Under the pieces are notes generated by a model. It saw nothing but the letters and a program-made list of their open reading frames with translations. It was not told the origin of the DNA and searched no databases. Positions 1-6,127 of a DNA stretch of 7,275 nucleotides are shown piece by piece; position 1 is the stretch's first letter; each line of letters starts with the position of its first letter. A program made the translations under genes and the position numbers. Source of the stretch: Desulfobacterales bacterium (GTDB taxonomy: Bacteria; Desulfobacterota; Desulfobacteria; Desulfobacterales; C00003060); the NCBI GenBank assembly GCA_030613145.1, contig JAUWMM010000083.1, positions 1 to 7,275 on the forward strand. Reading direction: 5' to 3'.

Positions 1-1248
1 ATCTCCATAAAATCGACTAATAGAACTGTTGAAAAAGAACTTTAATTCAAAAATGCCTTGCGGGGTATGGACGTACTTGTTTGTGGTAACGCGACATACG
101 GTCGACTCGTGCATCCCTATGTCCCCGGCCACATCCCGCAATACCATTGGCTTCAAATAGGCAAACCCCTCTTCAAGAAAATCCCTTTGAAAAGAAACAA
201 TACTTTCAACCACCTTGTAAATGGTCCTCTGGCGTTGGTGAATGCTGCGAATCAGCCACACCGCAGACCGAAGTTTATTCTTGATGTAGTCCCTTGTATG
301 GCCGGCAAACTGTTCACCTTTATTGCTGAGAGCTTCCTTATAAAAAGAGCTTATGCGAAGCTTAGGCATGCCGTCCTCATTGAGGACGATAACAAATTCA
401 TCCCCCACCTTGTACACAAAGACATCCGGGCTTATGTATTGGGGTTCTTCATCGCTGAACTGCCGGCCGGGTTTCGGTTCCATCGTGGTGATAATATCGA
501 CAGCAGAAAAGACTTCACCAAGCCCAATACCAAGTGCCCGGCAAATCGCCTTGTAGTTCTTGTTCTCTAGGTGCCTAAGGTGATTCTGGATAATCTGAAC
601 TATGATGGAATCTTGCAATCCAAGCTGCTTCACCTGAATCAATAGGCACTCGCTTAGATCTCGAGCACACACGCCTGCGGGATCAAAGGATTGCATCTTG
701 CTCAGGACGGTTTCCACCTCTGATGTGTCTGCCTCGGCCAGGGTCGCAATCTCCTCTACAGTAGCCTGAAGATAGCCATCCTTGTTGAGGTTGCCGATGA
801 TCGCACTGCCAATCCTTTCATCTCTCCTGCTTGGAAGGGAAAGCAGAAGTTGCCACATCAGGTGTTCATTCAAGGACTCTTGCCGGGCCACGAAATTCTC
901 ATATTCCGGGGCTTCCCGTTTTTCAGTTTCAAAGTAGACAGACCCAGGGGTATTGTATTCCCCTAAGTAGTTAGACCAGTCAATATCTTCTCGTGCCTTT
1001 TCCTCCTCGGATACCGGCTCTAAGGGAGGCGGGTCTGGCGGGGCAGTTGTCAGCTCGCCACCAGCATCACTACCAGCGTCAACCTCAGCAGGTACCTCCT
1101 CAAGAAGCGGATTTTCCTCCACTTCCTCATTAATTGCATCCAACAGTTCGAGCCGGCACAACTGGAGAAGCTTGATGGCCTGCTGAAGCTGGGGTGTCAT
1201 GACCAACTGCTGGGTAAGGCGAAGTTCTTGTCTAAGTTCTAAGGGCAT
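1..1248 (-). CDS. rpoN: RNA polymerase sigma-54 factor RpoN, 3' end cut by window edge
   Basis: Alternative sigma factor that directs RNA polymerase to -24/-12 promoters and needs an AAA+ enhancer-binding protein to open them. Read from an ATG at 1248, the frame stays open for 416 codons to base 1. Region I is intact: residues 1-50 start MPLELRQELRLTQQL and continue with the Gln-rich MTPQLQQAIKLLQL and NPLLEE. An acidic, Pro-rich region II follows (about 51-115). The core-binding domain carries the conserved FDPAGVCARDL (188-198). The helix-turn-helix lies at about 370-388 with ESTVCRV, where Ser is more usual than Cys. Family members are about 450-500 residues, so the last 50-70, including the RpoN box, lie outside the window. 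No clear Shine-Dalgarno precedes the ATG, which may mean coupling to the glycosyltransferase 46 bp upstream on the same strand. Family assignment is secure; operon membership is inferred. Confidence 0.94.
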   Translation of the reverse strand, partial: MPLELRQELRLTQQLVMTPQLQQAIKLLQLCRLELLDAINEEVEENPLLEEVPAEVDAGSDAGGELTTAPPDPPPLEPVSEEEKAREDIDWSNYLGEYNTPGSVYFETEKREAPEYENFVARQESLNEHLMWQLLLSLPSRRDERIGSAIIGNLNKDGYLQATVEEIATLAEADTSEVETVLSKMQSFDPAGVCARDLSECLLIQVKQLGLQDSIIVQIIQNHLRHLENKNYKAICRALGIGLGEVFSAVDIITTMEPKPGRQFSDEEPQYISPDVFVYKVGDEFVIVLNEDGMPKLRISSFYKEALSNKGEQFAGHTRDYIKNKLRSAVWLIRSIHQRQRTIYKVVESIVSFQRDFLEEGFAYLKPMVLRDVAGDIGMHESTVCRVTTNKYVHTPQGIFELKFFFNSSISRFYGD

Positions 1249-1261
1249 TATAGTGTAATAA

Positions 1262-1292
1262 GGACCTGTAAGAATAAGGGAAGCTCAGGTCC
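1262..1292 (-). promoter_or_regulatory. Intercistronic inverted repeat ahead of rpoN
   Basis: A perfect 7-bp inverted repeat (GGACCTG / CAGGTCC, loop 1269-1285) fills most of the gap between the glycosyltransferase stop (1295) and the rpoN start (1248). On the transcribed strand it is followed by TTATTACACT, not a run of T, so it is a poor intrinsic terminator. It could be an mRNA processing or stability hairpin, or an attenuator that sets rpoN expression relative to the upstream gene. The symmetry is seen directly; the role is inference. Confidence 0.4.
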
Positions 1293-1294
1293 CA

Positions 1295-2524
1295 CTAATG
1301 CAAAGGGAATCTTGGCAGCAAGGCAAGACACTCTTGGCGAAGTTCCTTTGTCATAGCGATAGTCCGACACATCTTCTCCCATTTTCTCTGGAGATCCAGA
1401 TAGTAGTTGAACACATTGTACTGAGGTACTGCATCAGTCCTCATCAAGAAAGTGTTATTCAGAAACTCCCTTGCAGACTCTTCGTCATGGGCGTGCTGTG
1501 CCAGCATGGCACACGCCCGTGAAATTTTGTCCTCCAGGTCTTCACCAAGAAAACCTCCGGGATAGGGCATCAATTCCTCGACAGAGACACAATCCATGTC
1601 CTCCATTAGGGTTTGCTGGCGGAGCTTAGCCCTTTCGTGGATGAAGCGGTATATATCCTGCCGGAGCCTCTTCCACAGGGGATGGAGTGGTGGAGGGGGA
1701 TCGTGCACAATATACAATTGATTGTCAAAAAAGATAGGGAGCCTGAACATCCTCGCATTGATGACATATTCAATGTCTTCGCCCCGTGGAATACGGACAT
1801 CAAAAGGAATAGTAGTAAAAAGGGCACGTGTGAGTACAAGGCATCCGCCAAGTACCAGGGGGGTTAGCTTAATGCGGGGTTGTGTTTCTACAAGGTGACA
1901 AAGGGCCTCGTTCAACAGATGTTCCAAATCCCAAAAGGCCTTCCATGGTTCGGGCTTTATGGCCCGGCGGTAGGCCTTTTGCGGATCAACGTAGTAACCC
2001 CCGACACCAGCAACGATCTTCCCCTCTATGGTCTTTCCCAGATGCTCCCTTGCTTTATGGAGAAAAAGAGGATCATCAATATATTCGTCGTCATCGATAA
2101 AAACAACTTCTTCGGCGCCCAGAATCTGGGCCACGATCAGCCCCGTATTTCTGATGTTTGCATAGCCATCCACGCATAGAAAATCGAGGGCATCCTGATC
2201 ACAAAAATCTCGGAAAATCTCTTGCACCCTCGCCACTAGCGTACCGGGAAAAAGCAGGATCTTTATCCCGGTTTTGTCGGCAACCTTCTTGATGATCGCG
2301 GCCACCACTTGGTTGATTTGCTCCTGACTTTCCGGGGAATCGGTACCAGTGACCACCAGGACATGAAAGTCCTTTTCTTTGAGAATATTCAAACTCGTCA
2401 ATGCCTTTTCAAGGCTGGAGCCTGTGTGACCAAATTGCTGGTCAAAGGATCTCATATTCACGGATTGTGATTCCATAGGAGCCGCTTTTGTCCAGTAAGA
2501 GGGGATGATAATTAATGTGCTCAC
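1295..2524 (-). CDS. GT-A fold glycosyltransferase (family-2-like), 409 aa
   Basis: Probable cytoplasmic nucleotide-sugar-dependent glycosyltransferase; donor and acceptor are unknown. The N-terminus STLIIIPSYW looks like the first beta strand of a GT-A fold. A DXD-type metal site sits in VVFIDDDEYIDD (140-151). A second acidic motif, PRGEDIEYVINARMF (246-260), matches the Glu-Asp position of family-2-like enzymes. YIVHDPPPP (271-279) then gives a His where retaining GT-A enzymes often have a metal ligand. The C-terminal third (about 285-409) is helical, with no membrane segment or signal peptide. The start is a GTG; there is no usable in-frame ATG upstream, and the only strong Shine-Dalgarno (2549-2555) serves a six-codon leader whose stop overlaps this GTG. 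The next gene is rpoN. Fold and motif order are well supported; a relationship to GT81- or GT55-type enzymes is possible but unproven. Confidence 0.82.
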   Translation of the reverse strand: MSTLIIIPSYWTKAAPMESQSVNMRSFDQQFGHTGSSLEKALTSLNILKEKDFHVLVVTGTDSPESQEQINQVVAAIIKKVADKTGIKILLFPGTLVARVQEIFRDFCDQDALDFLCVDGYANIRNTGLIVAQILGAEEVVFIDDDEYIDDPLFLHKAREHLGKTIEGKIVAGVGGYYVDPQKAYRRAIKPEPWKAFWDLEHLLNEALCHLVETQPRIKLTPLVLGGCLVLTRALFTTIPFDVRIPRGEDIEYVINARMFRLPIFFDNQLYIVHDPPPPLHPLWKRLRQDIYRFIHERAKLRQQTLMEDMDCVSVEELMPYPGGFLGEDLEDKISRACAMLAQHAHDEESAREFLNNTFLMRTDAVPQYNVFNYYLDLQRKWEKMCRTIAMTKELRQECLALLPRFPLH

Positions 2525-2541
2525 GGTAAGAGTCTGATCAT
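2521..2541 (-). CDS. Six-codon leader peptide (MIRLLP) coupled to the glycosyltransferase
   Basis: Reading the minus strand, an AGGAGGT Shine-Dalgarno (2549-2555) stands 7 nt before an ATG (2541-2539). This opens a frame of six codons, Met-Ile-Arg-Leu-Leu-Pro, ending in TGA (2523-2521). The TGA overlaps the GTG start of the 409-residue glycosyltransferase in the tetranucleotide GTGA. This is the classic geometry for termination-reinitiation coupling. The large gene has no Shine-Dalgarno of its own at proper spacing. A single-base sequence error that split a longer N-terminus is the alternative, but MSTLIIIPSYW already reads as a natural GT-A start. Confidence 0.4.
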   Translation of the reverse strand: MIRLLP

Positions 2542-2558
2542 TGCAGTAACCTCCTAAC

Positions 2559-2573
2559 CCGGATAAACCGGAT
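2559..2573. repeat. Short direct repeat CCGGAT-AAA-CCGGAT next to the leader Shine-Dalgarno
   Basis: Two copies of CCGGAT, three bases apart, lie immediately upstream (minus-strand sense) of the AGGAGGT at 2549-2555. On the transcribed strand this reads as two ATCCGG units just before the ribosome site. It could be a regulator half-site pair or part of the 5' leader. The function is not known. Confidence 0.3.
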
Positions 2574-2644
2574 CCAAGAAAAAATGCCTAAAAGGAGCTA
2601 AAGCCCGCCCTGGCGCGACAGAAGTTGGACCATGCCCAGTGGAG

Positions 2645-2668
2645 AAAAACCCGGCCTGGGCCAGGGTT
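2645..2668 (-). terminator. Probable intrinsic terminator after the 711-aa gene
   Basis: On the minus strand, AACCC-T-GGCC-CA-GGCC-GGGTT folds into a GC-rich hairpin and runs into TTTTTC. It lies about 125 nt beyond the stop of the 711-residue gene and before the leader of the 409-residue gene. It would therefore separate the two glycosyltransferase genes into different transcripts, at least in part. The 2-nt apical loop and single bulge are weaknesses; opening the inner pairs would still leave a stem. Confidence 0.5.
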
Positions 2669-2670
2669 AA

Positions 2671-2791
2671 GGAATGCGCCTCCGGCGCAACACATTTGAA
2701 ATAGGCAGAATACCTCAACTTTAGACACTTTAGATCACTTTGCACTTGTTCATTTTCTGCCAGAAAAAACACGAATCTTAAAACTAAGCGC
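2671..2791. other. Intergenic block with a hairpin and a degenerate tandem repeat
   Basis: There is no convincing gene here. A perfect 6-bp hairpin with a 3-nt loop (TGCGCC-TCC-GGCGCA, 2675-2689) is followed by three consecutive units starting ACTTT: ACTTTAGAC, ACTTTAGATC and ACTTTGC (2718-2743). The block lies directly downstream of the 711-residue gene. Its structured look suggests a dispersed intergenic repeat or untranslated region, but only one copy is in the window. Confidence 0.35.
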
Positions 2792-4927
2792 CTAGTGGAT
2801 CAATTTACAATTGTTATTAATTTCAATCGCCTTTTTCTTAAGTGCCAGGGCAAAGGGGTCCCCTTTTTTTGCACTCTCCCGAAGCCTTATCATTAGATCA
2901 TAATAAAAACGCCAGGCCTTTATCTGTTTGGCTACCCTGGTCTTAGTGTTTCGATAATATCGCTCTTGGGAAAATGCTATCTTACTTAACCGCTTTAGCC
3001 CCTCTTTTTGGTAGATAATGTCTTCCCTGTTTCTTCCCCCTTTCCCTGCTACAGACAAGACAAAACGTGTGAGGGCTAACATCCCTGGGAAAGGCTGAAT
3101 GAATGATGCAGTAAAAAAGTTAAGTGTCTTTCTCACATCTTCAAAATCCCATCCCTTAATTTCGCAAAGCGCTCGGGCTAAGTGAGAAAAATTCCATATT
3201 CTCTCCAAGTCATATATCTTCTTATAAGGCTCTGCTATCTTGATCGACTCGGAAGCAAAGGACTGTTTTTCATGAATCATATGCAGGCCGGGGAAATAGA
3301 CATACCTGAGGAGGTTTCCATCGTATTGGTCAAAAAGTACTGACAGGAGAAAAGCCTGGTCCTCGGCCCGGTGAACATGGGCATCTACAAAAGGGGCATA
3401 CCGTTCCAACGCCTCTATCAAGAACCCTGTAGTGCCGCCAGTAACAAAGGTGCGCATGTAGGGATATTCATTGAGTATCTTTAGTGCTCTCCACTGAAGT
3501 TCCGGAGGAAATGCCTCCCCCCGAGTAATCAGGGCCTGGAGTAGCCCTTGATAGAACACGCCGGCTTCCCCTTCCGGAATACTCTCAGGGAGATCAGGAA
3601 TGGAAGTGTCAGGAAGGAATAAATCATCTTTTCCAATCAGTTCATCCAGATTGGTTAGGCTTCCTGCAAAACAGCCGAGATATATGTCACGTTCGTTCTG
3701 ATCCCGGGCAATGGCACCCAGGGTCGGGAGGGTAAAGGACTCCAGCCAGCACGACCCGGTTTCTCGGTAGAATCGCTCGGCTGGAAAGCTTTGGTCTGTG
3801 TCGATCTTTATCACAGCTTTGACCCGGGGCTTCATGAACTTGGCCAGAGAGCCAAAGGCCTTGAGAAAATTGTAATGCATTGCATAGTATCCCTCGACAC
3901 CCAAAAAGGAGAGATAGCCTTCTATTTCCTTATCCGGTATCTCCGGAAAATAGTGTTTGGCAGCCGGGGCCAAGACATCCTTGATAAGACGCTTCACATC
4001 GATTTGGCTGTAAAGGTATGGCTCTACAATTTCGAGTTCTGGGAGGATACCGCTCTTGACGGCAGCAGCATATTGACATTTCAGCACTTCTCTGGCGACT
4101 CTGCCAAGGTTTTTCCCTCCATGAGTAGGACTTATGGAAATATAGAGAGGAACTTTGTCTCCCTGTCTAATATGGTGCTTCAATGCAGATTCCTCTATCT
4201 CAATCTCTGCGCGGAAGCTCTCCTCCAGTCTTCTCAAACAGTGAATAAACTCGCTGGCATGTACCGCATCCTCAGTGGTCGCCATCTCCATAGAGTGATC
4301 AAAGTACCAGTCAACCGGCAATCCCATGGCGGACTTAAGGCTCTTTTCTGCCCATCCTGGAAGTTCCTCTGGAATAAGCGATTCACTTTTGGGTGGTGTG
4401 ACCAGCACATTGGCTGTAAAGACAACTTCCTTTATAGGGTCGGCGATGAAATTCTCATTATTTGCGATCAGTCTTAGCCGATTCTGCCTCTGAATATCCT
4501 TTACAATGTCCTGTGCATCAAACTGGAACAGAGCCTTAGCGGCCAAGGGGTTAAAGATCTCCAATCTGGCCGCCTTCAGCCGGTCCGGGTCCCCGGTCTG
4601 GATCACGTATTGTAGCTGCTTCACCACCGCACCATCTGACTTGAGCCGTCTTATGGTTTCTTCTTGGATGATTTCATAGAATTTCAGATAGGTCTCCTTT
4701 TCCTCGCTGGACATAGCGTCTGGCGCCTCCAAGTAGTCCCTGGCTCTTTGAAACAACGGGTGCCCTTTCCCACAAAGACATATCAGCATGGCGGCATTGA
4801 TTTTGACTAACTCGCCAGAAGGGGCTTCAAATTGCTGTGTCAGGTCAATCTTGTCTATAGCGTCCTTGTGGCCCAAGAAAGCAGACCAAAACTTGGCGAT
4901 CAGTTTTTTCAAATCAGTATCCGGCAT
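2792..4927 (-). CDS. Large glycosyltransferase-like protein with DXD, RAED and His motifs, 711 aa
   Basis: Probable cytoplasmic GT-A-type glycosyltransferase embedded in a long unrecognised protein. The start is placed at the ATG at 4927: AGGA (4933-4936) stands 5 nt before it, and a strong promoter lies at 4983-5011. The open frame extends upstream only through a TTG (5011) that is itself the promoter -35 box. Residues 1-250 are helical, charged and unlike anything I recognise. A fold-like segment begins near VPLYISISPTHGGKNLG (259-275). VIKIDTDQS (372-380) supplies the DXD, HRAEDQAFLLSV (519-530) the Glu-Asp motif, and PGLHMIHEKQ (546-555) candidate His ligands. The C-terminal 150 residues are basic and helical. 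No signal peptide or membrane helix is seen. The same motif order occurs in the smaller glycosyltransferase downstream, which suggests a shared pathway. Substrate unknown; the glycosyltransferase assignment rests on motifs alone. Confidence 0.75.
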   Translation of the reverse strand: MPDTDLKKLIAKFWSAFLGHKDAIDKIDLTQQFEAPSGELVKINAAMLICLCGKGHPLFQRARDYLEAPDAMSSEEKETYLKFYEIIQEETIRRLKSDGAVVKQLQYVIQTGDPDRLKAARLEIFNPLAAKALFQFDAQDIVKDIQRQNRLRLIANNENFIADPIKEVVFTANVLVTPPKSESLIPEELPGWAEKSLKSAMGLPVDWYFDHSMEMATTEDAVHASEFIHCLRRLEESFRAEIEIEESALKHHIRQGDKVPLYISISPTHGGKNLGRVAREVLKCQYAAAVKSGILPELEIVEPYLYSQIDVKRLIKDVLAPAAKHYFPEIPDKEIEGYLSFLGVEGYYAMHYNFLKAFGSLAKFMKPRVKAVIKIDTDQSFPAERFYRETGSCWLESFTLPTLGAIARDQNERDIYLGCFAGSLTNLDELIGKDDLFLPDTSIPDLPESIPEGEAGVFYQGLLQALITRGEAFPPELQWRALKILNEYPYMRTFVTGGTTGFLIEALERYAPFVDAHVHRAEDQAFLLSVLFDQYDGNLLRYVYFPGLHMIHEKQSFASESIKIAEPYKKIYDLERIWNFSHLARALCEIKGWDFEDVRKTLNFFTASFIQPFPGMLALTRFVLSVAGKGGRNREDIIYQKEGLKRLSKIAFSQERYYRNTKTRVAKQIKAWRFYYDLMIRLRESAKKGDPFALALKKKAIEINNNCKLIH

Positions 4928-4982
4928 AGTAGTCCTGCTACAAAAAGAGATGAAGCCAAACCAGGAAGACTTTAATATACGG

Positions 4983-5011
4983 AGTATAGGAGAGGGGGCT
5001 TTGTGGGTCAA
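4983..5011 (-). promoter_or_regulatory. Sigma-70-type promoter for the 711-aa gene
   Basis: On the minus strand TTGACC (5011-5006) and TATACT (4988-4983) are separated by exactly 17 nt, with five of six matches to each consensus. Transcription would begin near 4976, giving a leader of about 49 nt before the ATG at 4927. This also explains why the in-frame TTG at 5011 is not a start codon. Confidence 0.75.
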
Positions 5012-5026
5012 GTGGAAAGCATCACC

Positions 5027-5044
5027 GGATATTGCTTAATATCC
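5027..5044. promoter_or_regulatory. 18-bp palindrome upstream of the 711-aa gene promoter
   Basis: GGATATT-GCTT-AATATCC is a perfect 7-bp inverted repeat with a 4-nt centre. It sits 15 bp upstream of the -35 box, centred about 60 bp before the predicted transcription start, which suits an activator site or a distal operator. Part of it, ATATTGCTT (5029-5037), recurs at 5090-5098, 61 bp away, so a second weaker site is possible. The binding protein is unknown. Confidence 0.4.
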
Positions 5045-5185
5045 CCAGTTTATTGTAAAAGCGCCCGAAAATGTTTATTTAAAGGCCAAATATTGCTTGG
5101 TTTGTCCTTCAAAAAGAGATAAATATGCAGCATGGAACCGCATAAAAAATAGATGAAATCGTAAAAAGTCTTTTGCGAATAACAA

Positions 5186-5327
5186 TGAGCATTTTGGGGA
5201 AAAAGCACTCAATATGTTCAGCGTCAAGAAAGGCTAACTGTTTGAGGGCGTTAGCCCGAGTTGAGCGCCATGCTTCACTACGTGTTAGCATTTTAGCTGA
5301 ACATCTTGAGTGCGCCCAAAATGCTCA
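5186..5327. repeat. 142-bp inverted-repeat element (MITE/REP-like), copy 1
   Basis: Arms at 5186-5222 and 5296-5327 pair in three perfect blocks: TGAGCATTTTGGG with CCCAAAATGCTCA (13 bp), GCACTCAA with TTGAGTGC (8 bp), and ATGTTCAGC with GCTGAACAT (9 bp). They are broken only by a short asymmetric bulge and one mismatch. The 73-nt centre has its own hairpin, GGCTAAC (5232-5238) with GTTAGCC (5250-5256). No transposase and no clear target duplication flank it. On the minus strand the inner stem is followed by TTTTT (5204-5200), so it may also end transcripts coming from the right. The small open frames across it are by-products of the symmetry. Confidence 0.7.
5221..5259 (+). repeat. Dispersed repeat segment, copy 1 (matches 6405-6443)
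   Basis: This 39-nt segment aligns without gaps to 6405-6443 at 32 of 39 positions. The last 22 positions match at 20, with the shared core reading CTGTTTGA-R-GGCGT-Y-AGCCCGA. The same strand and spacing in two different inverted-repeat contexts mark a common repeat family and not chance. Confidence 0.65.
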
Positions 5328-5381
5328 CGGAGTGAGGAAAATTAGCTTTATACGAGACCATCAAAAATAGAAGGTGACAAG

Positions 5382-5747
5382 ATGACCGATAATAAGTGTA
5401 TTGGACCAATAAGTAGTCTTGATTATCTGGAGAAATTGCTCAATGAGGGATATACTATTAAAGGTCCAAGGAATGATCCCTCAAGGGATTTGATTTCATT
5501 CAAGGCTTTCCTGAAAAAGGGAAAGGAATTTGCCCCCGAAGACTGGCTATCAAGTATGGGATACGAATTTGTAGAACCAAACAAATTTACTAAAGGCCAT
5601 AGAATTGCATACAAAATAATTGATGAATTCCCTGATCAACGATTTAATTCAAACTATAGCCTGGTCAAAGGGGAGAGAGAAATCCTTTTATATTTAAAGA
5701 CAGAGATGCCGAAGAATGAACAATCCTCTGCTCAATCCGCAATTTAA
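5382..5747 (+). CDS. Small orphan protein, 121 aa, function unknown
   Basis: I do not recognise this family. The ATG at 5382 has a good Shine-Dalgarno, AAGGTG (5371-5376), 5 nt upstream. The product is a soluble, mixed-charge protein with no signal peptide, membrane helix or obvious catalytic motif. It begins with a helical SSLDYLEKLLNEGYTI (10-25) and has an aromatic middle, DWLSSMGYEFVEPNKF. Codon use is noticeably more A/T-rich than in the glycosyltransferase genes, which suggests accessory or transferred origin. It follows the inverted-repeat element and has no clear promoter between that element and the start. Its TAA (5745-5747) overlaps the stop of the convergent cysteine-rich gene. 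Small size and isolation would fit an antitoxin-like or phage-derived role, but nothing in the sequence proves either. Confidence 0.7.
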   Translation: MTDNKCIGPISSLDYLEKLLNEGYTIKGPRNDPSRDLISFKAFLKKGKEFAPEDWLSSMGYEFVEPNKFTKGHRIAYKIIDEFPDQRFNSNYSLVKGEREILLYLKTEMPKNEQSSAQSAI

Positions 5748-6064
5748 GAGTCCCTGTGTTTTGGTTTTTTCTTCGAAGTCATGGCCTCTATCTCCTGCCT
5801 GATGAGCTTTTTTCTGGACCAGCGTTCGAGCTTTCCTATCAGGCCGCATTTATATGCCTGATCCACCTTTTCTTCCTGTAGCTTCAGCCCTTCGGGGCCG
5901 CGCATTGCTGTCTGCAGACAAGCTTTAGCATGAGAGCACTTCATGCATTCTGGAGGGCTTGTGCGCAGCCCCTCCTCACCAACAGGAAAAACCGTATCCA
6001 GCTGACCAAAGCAGTCAGGATGTTCGATGATGCTGGATGCTGGATTCTGGATTTCAGGTTTCAT
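5744..6064 (-). CDS. Cysteine-rich small protein (C-x21-C-x2-C-x5-C), 106 aa
   Basis: Probable metal-binding protein of a type I associate with sulfate-reducing deltaproteobacteria; no specific function is known to me. The cysteines fall at 18, 40, 43 and 49 (DCFGQLDTVF, then PPECMKCSHAKACL), with a fifth at 73. This pattern would suit one Fe-S cluster or a structural zinc. The second half is basic and helical, ending in a Lys-rich tail (RWSRKKLIRQ, then TSKKKPKHRDS), so contact with nucleic acid is conceivable. The ATG at 6064 is preceded only by a weak GGA, but no alternative start lies before the first cysteine. The first dozen codons overlap a 7-bp tandem repeat. It is convergent with the 121-residue gene, and the stops share TTAA. 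Confidence 0.72.
   Translation of the reverse strand: MKPEIQNPASSIIEHPDCFGQLDTVFPVGEEGLRTSPPECMKCSHAKACLQTAMRGPEGLKLQEEKVDQAYKCGLIGKLERWSRKKLIRQEIEAMTSKKKPKHRDS
6029..6056. repeat. Tandem 7-bp repeat within the start of the cysteine-rich gene
   Basis: On the plus strand: GATGCTG, GATGCTG, GATTCTG, then a decayed GATTTCA. Two units are identical and the third has one change. Read on the minus strand it encodes part of the N-terminal EIQNPASSII, ahead of the first cysteine. Because 7 is not a multiple of 3, changes in copy number would shift the frame relative to the ATG at 6064, making this a possible phase-variable or slippage-prone start. Confidence 0.5.
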
Positions 6065-6127
6065 TTGTTTTTCCAGTTATTACCGCTTGACAGTCCAGTT
6101 CTGAGTACCACAGAGCCAGAAAAAAGG

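Noticed and set aside
58..570. Plus-strand 170-codon open frame.
   Set aside because: It is entirely antisense to rpoN, whose protein is clearly conserved; composition is not protein-like and there is no ribosome site.
2554..2772. Minus-strand 72-codon frame between the glycosyltransferase genes.
   Set aside because: It spans a terminator-like hairpin and short repeats, has no ribosome site, and its wording is low in structure.
3791..4477. Plus-strand 228-codon open frame.
   Set aside because: It lies antisense within the 711-residue gene; Cys/His/Leu-rich wording and no ribosome site mark it as a shadow.
4928..5011. A TTG-started 28-residue N-terminal extension of the 711-residue protein.
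   Set aside because: The TTG is the -35 box of a strong promoter (TTGACC-N17-TATACT), and the extension would lie before and across the transcription start. The ATG at 4927 has AGGA at 5-nt spacing.
5173..5370. Plus-strand 65-codon frame across the inverted-repeat element.
   Set aside because: It is a by-product of the palindrome; both strands are open there because of symmetry and there is no Shine-Dalgarno.
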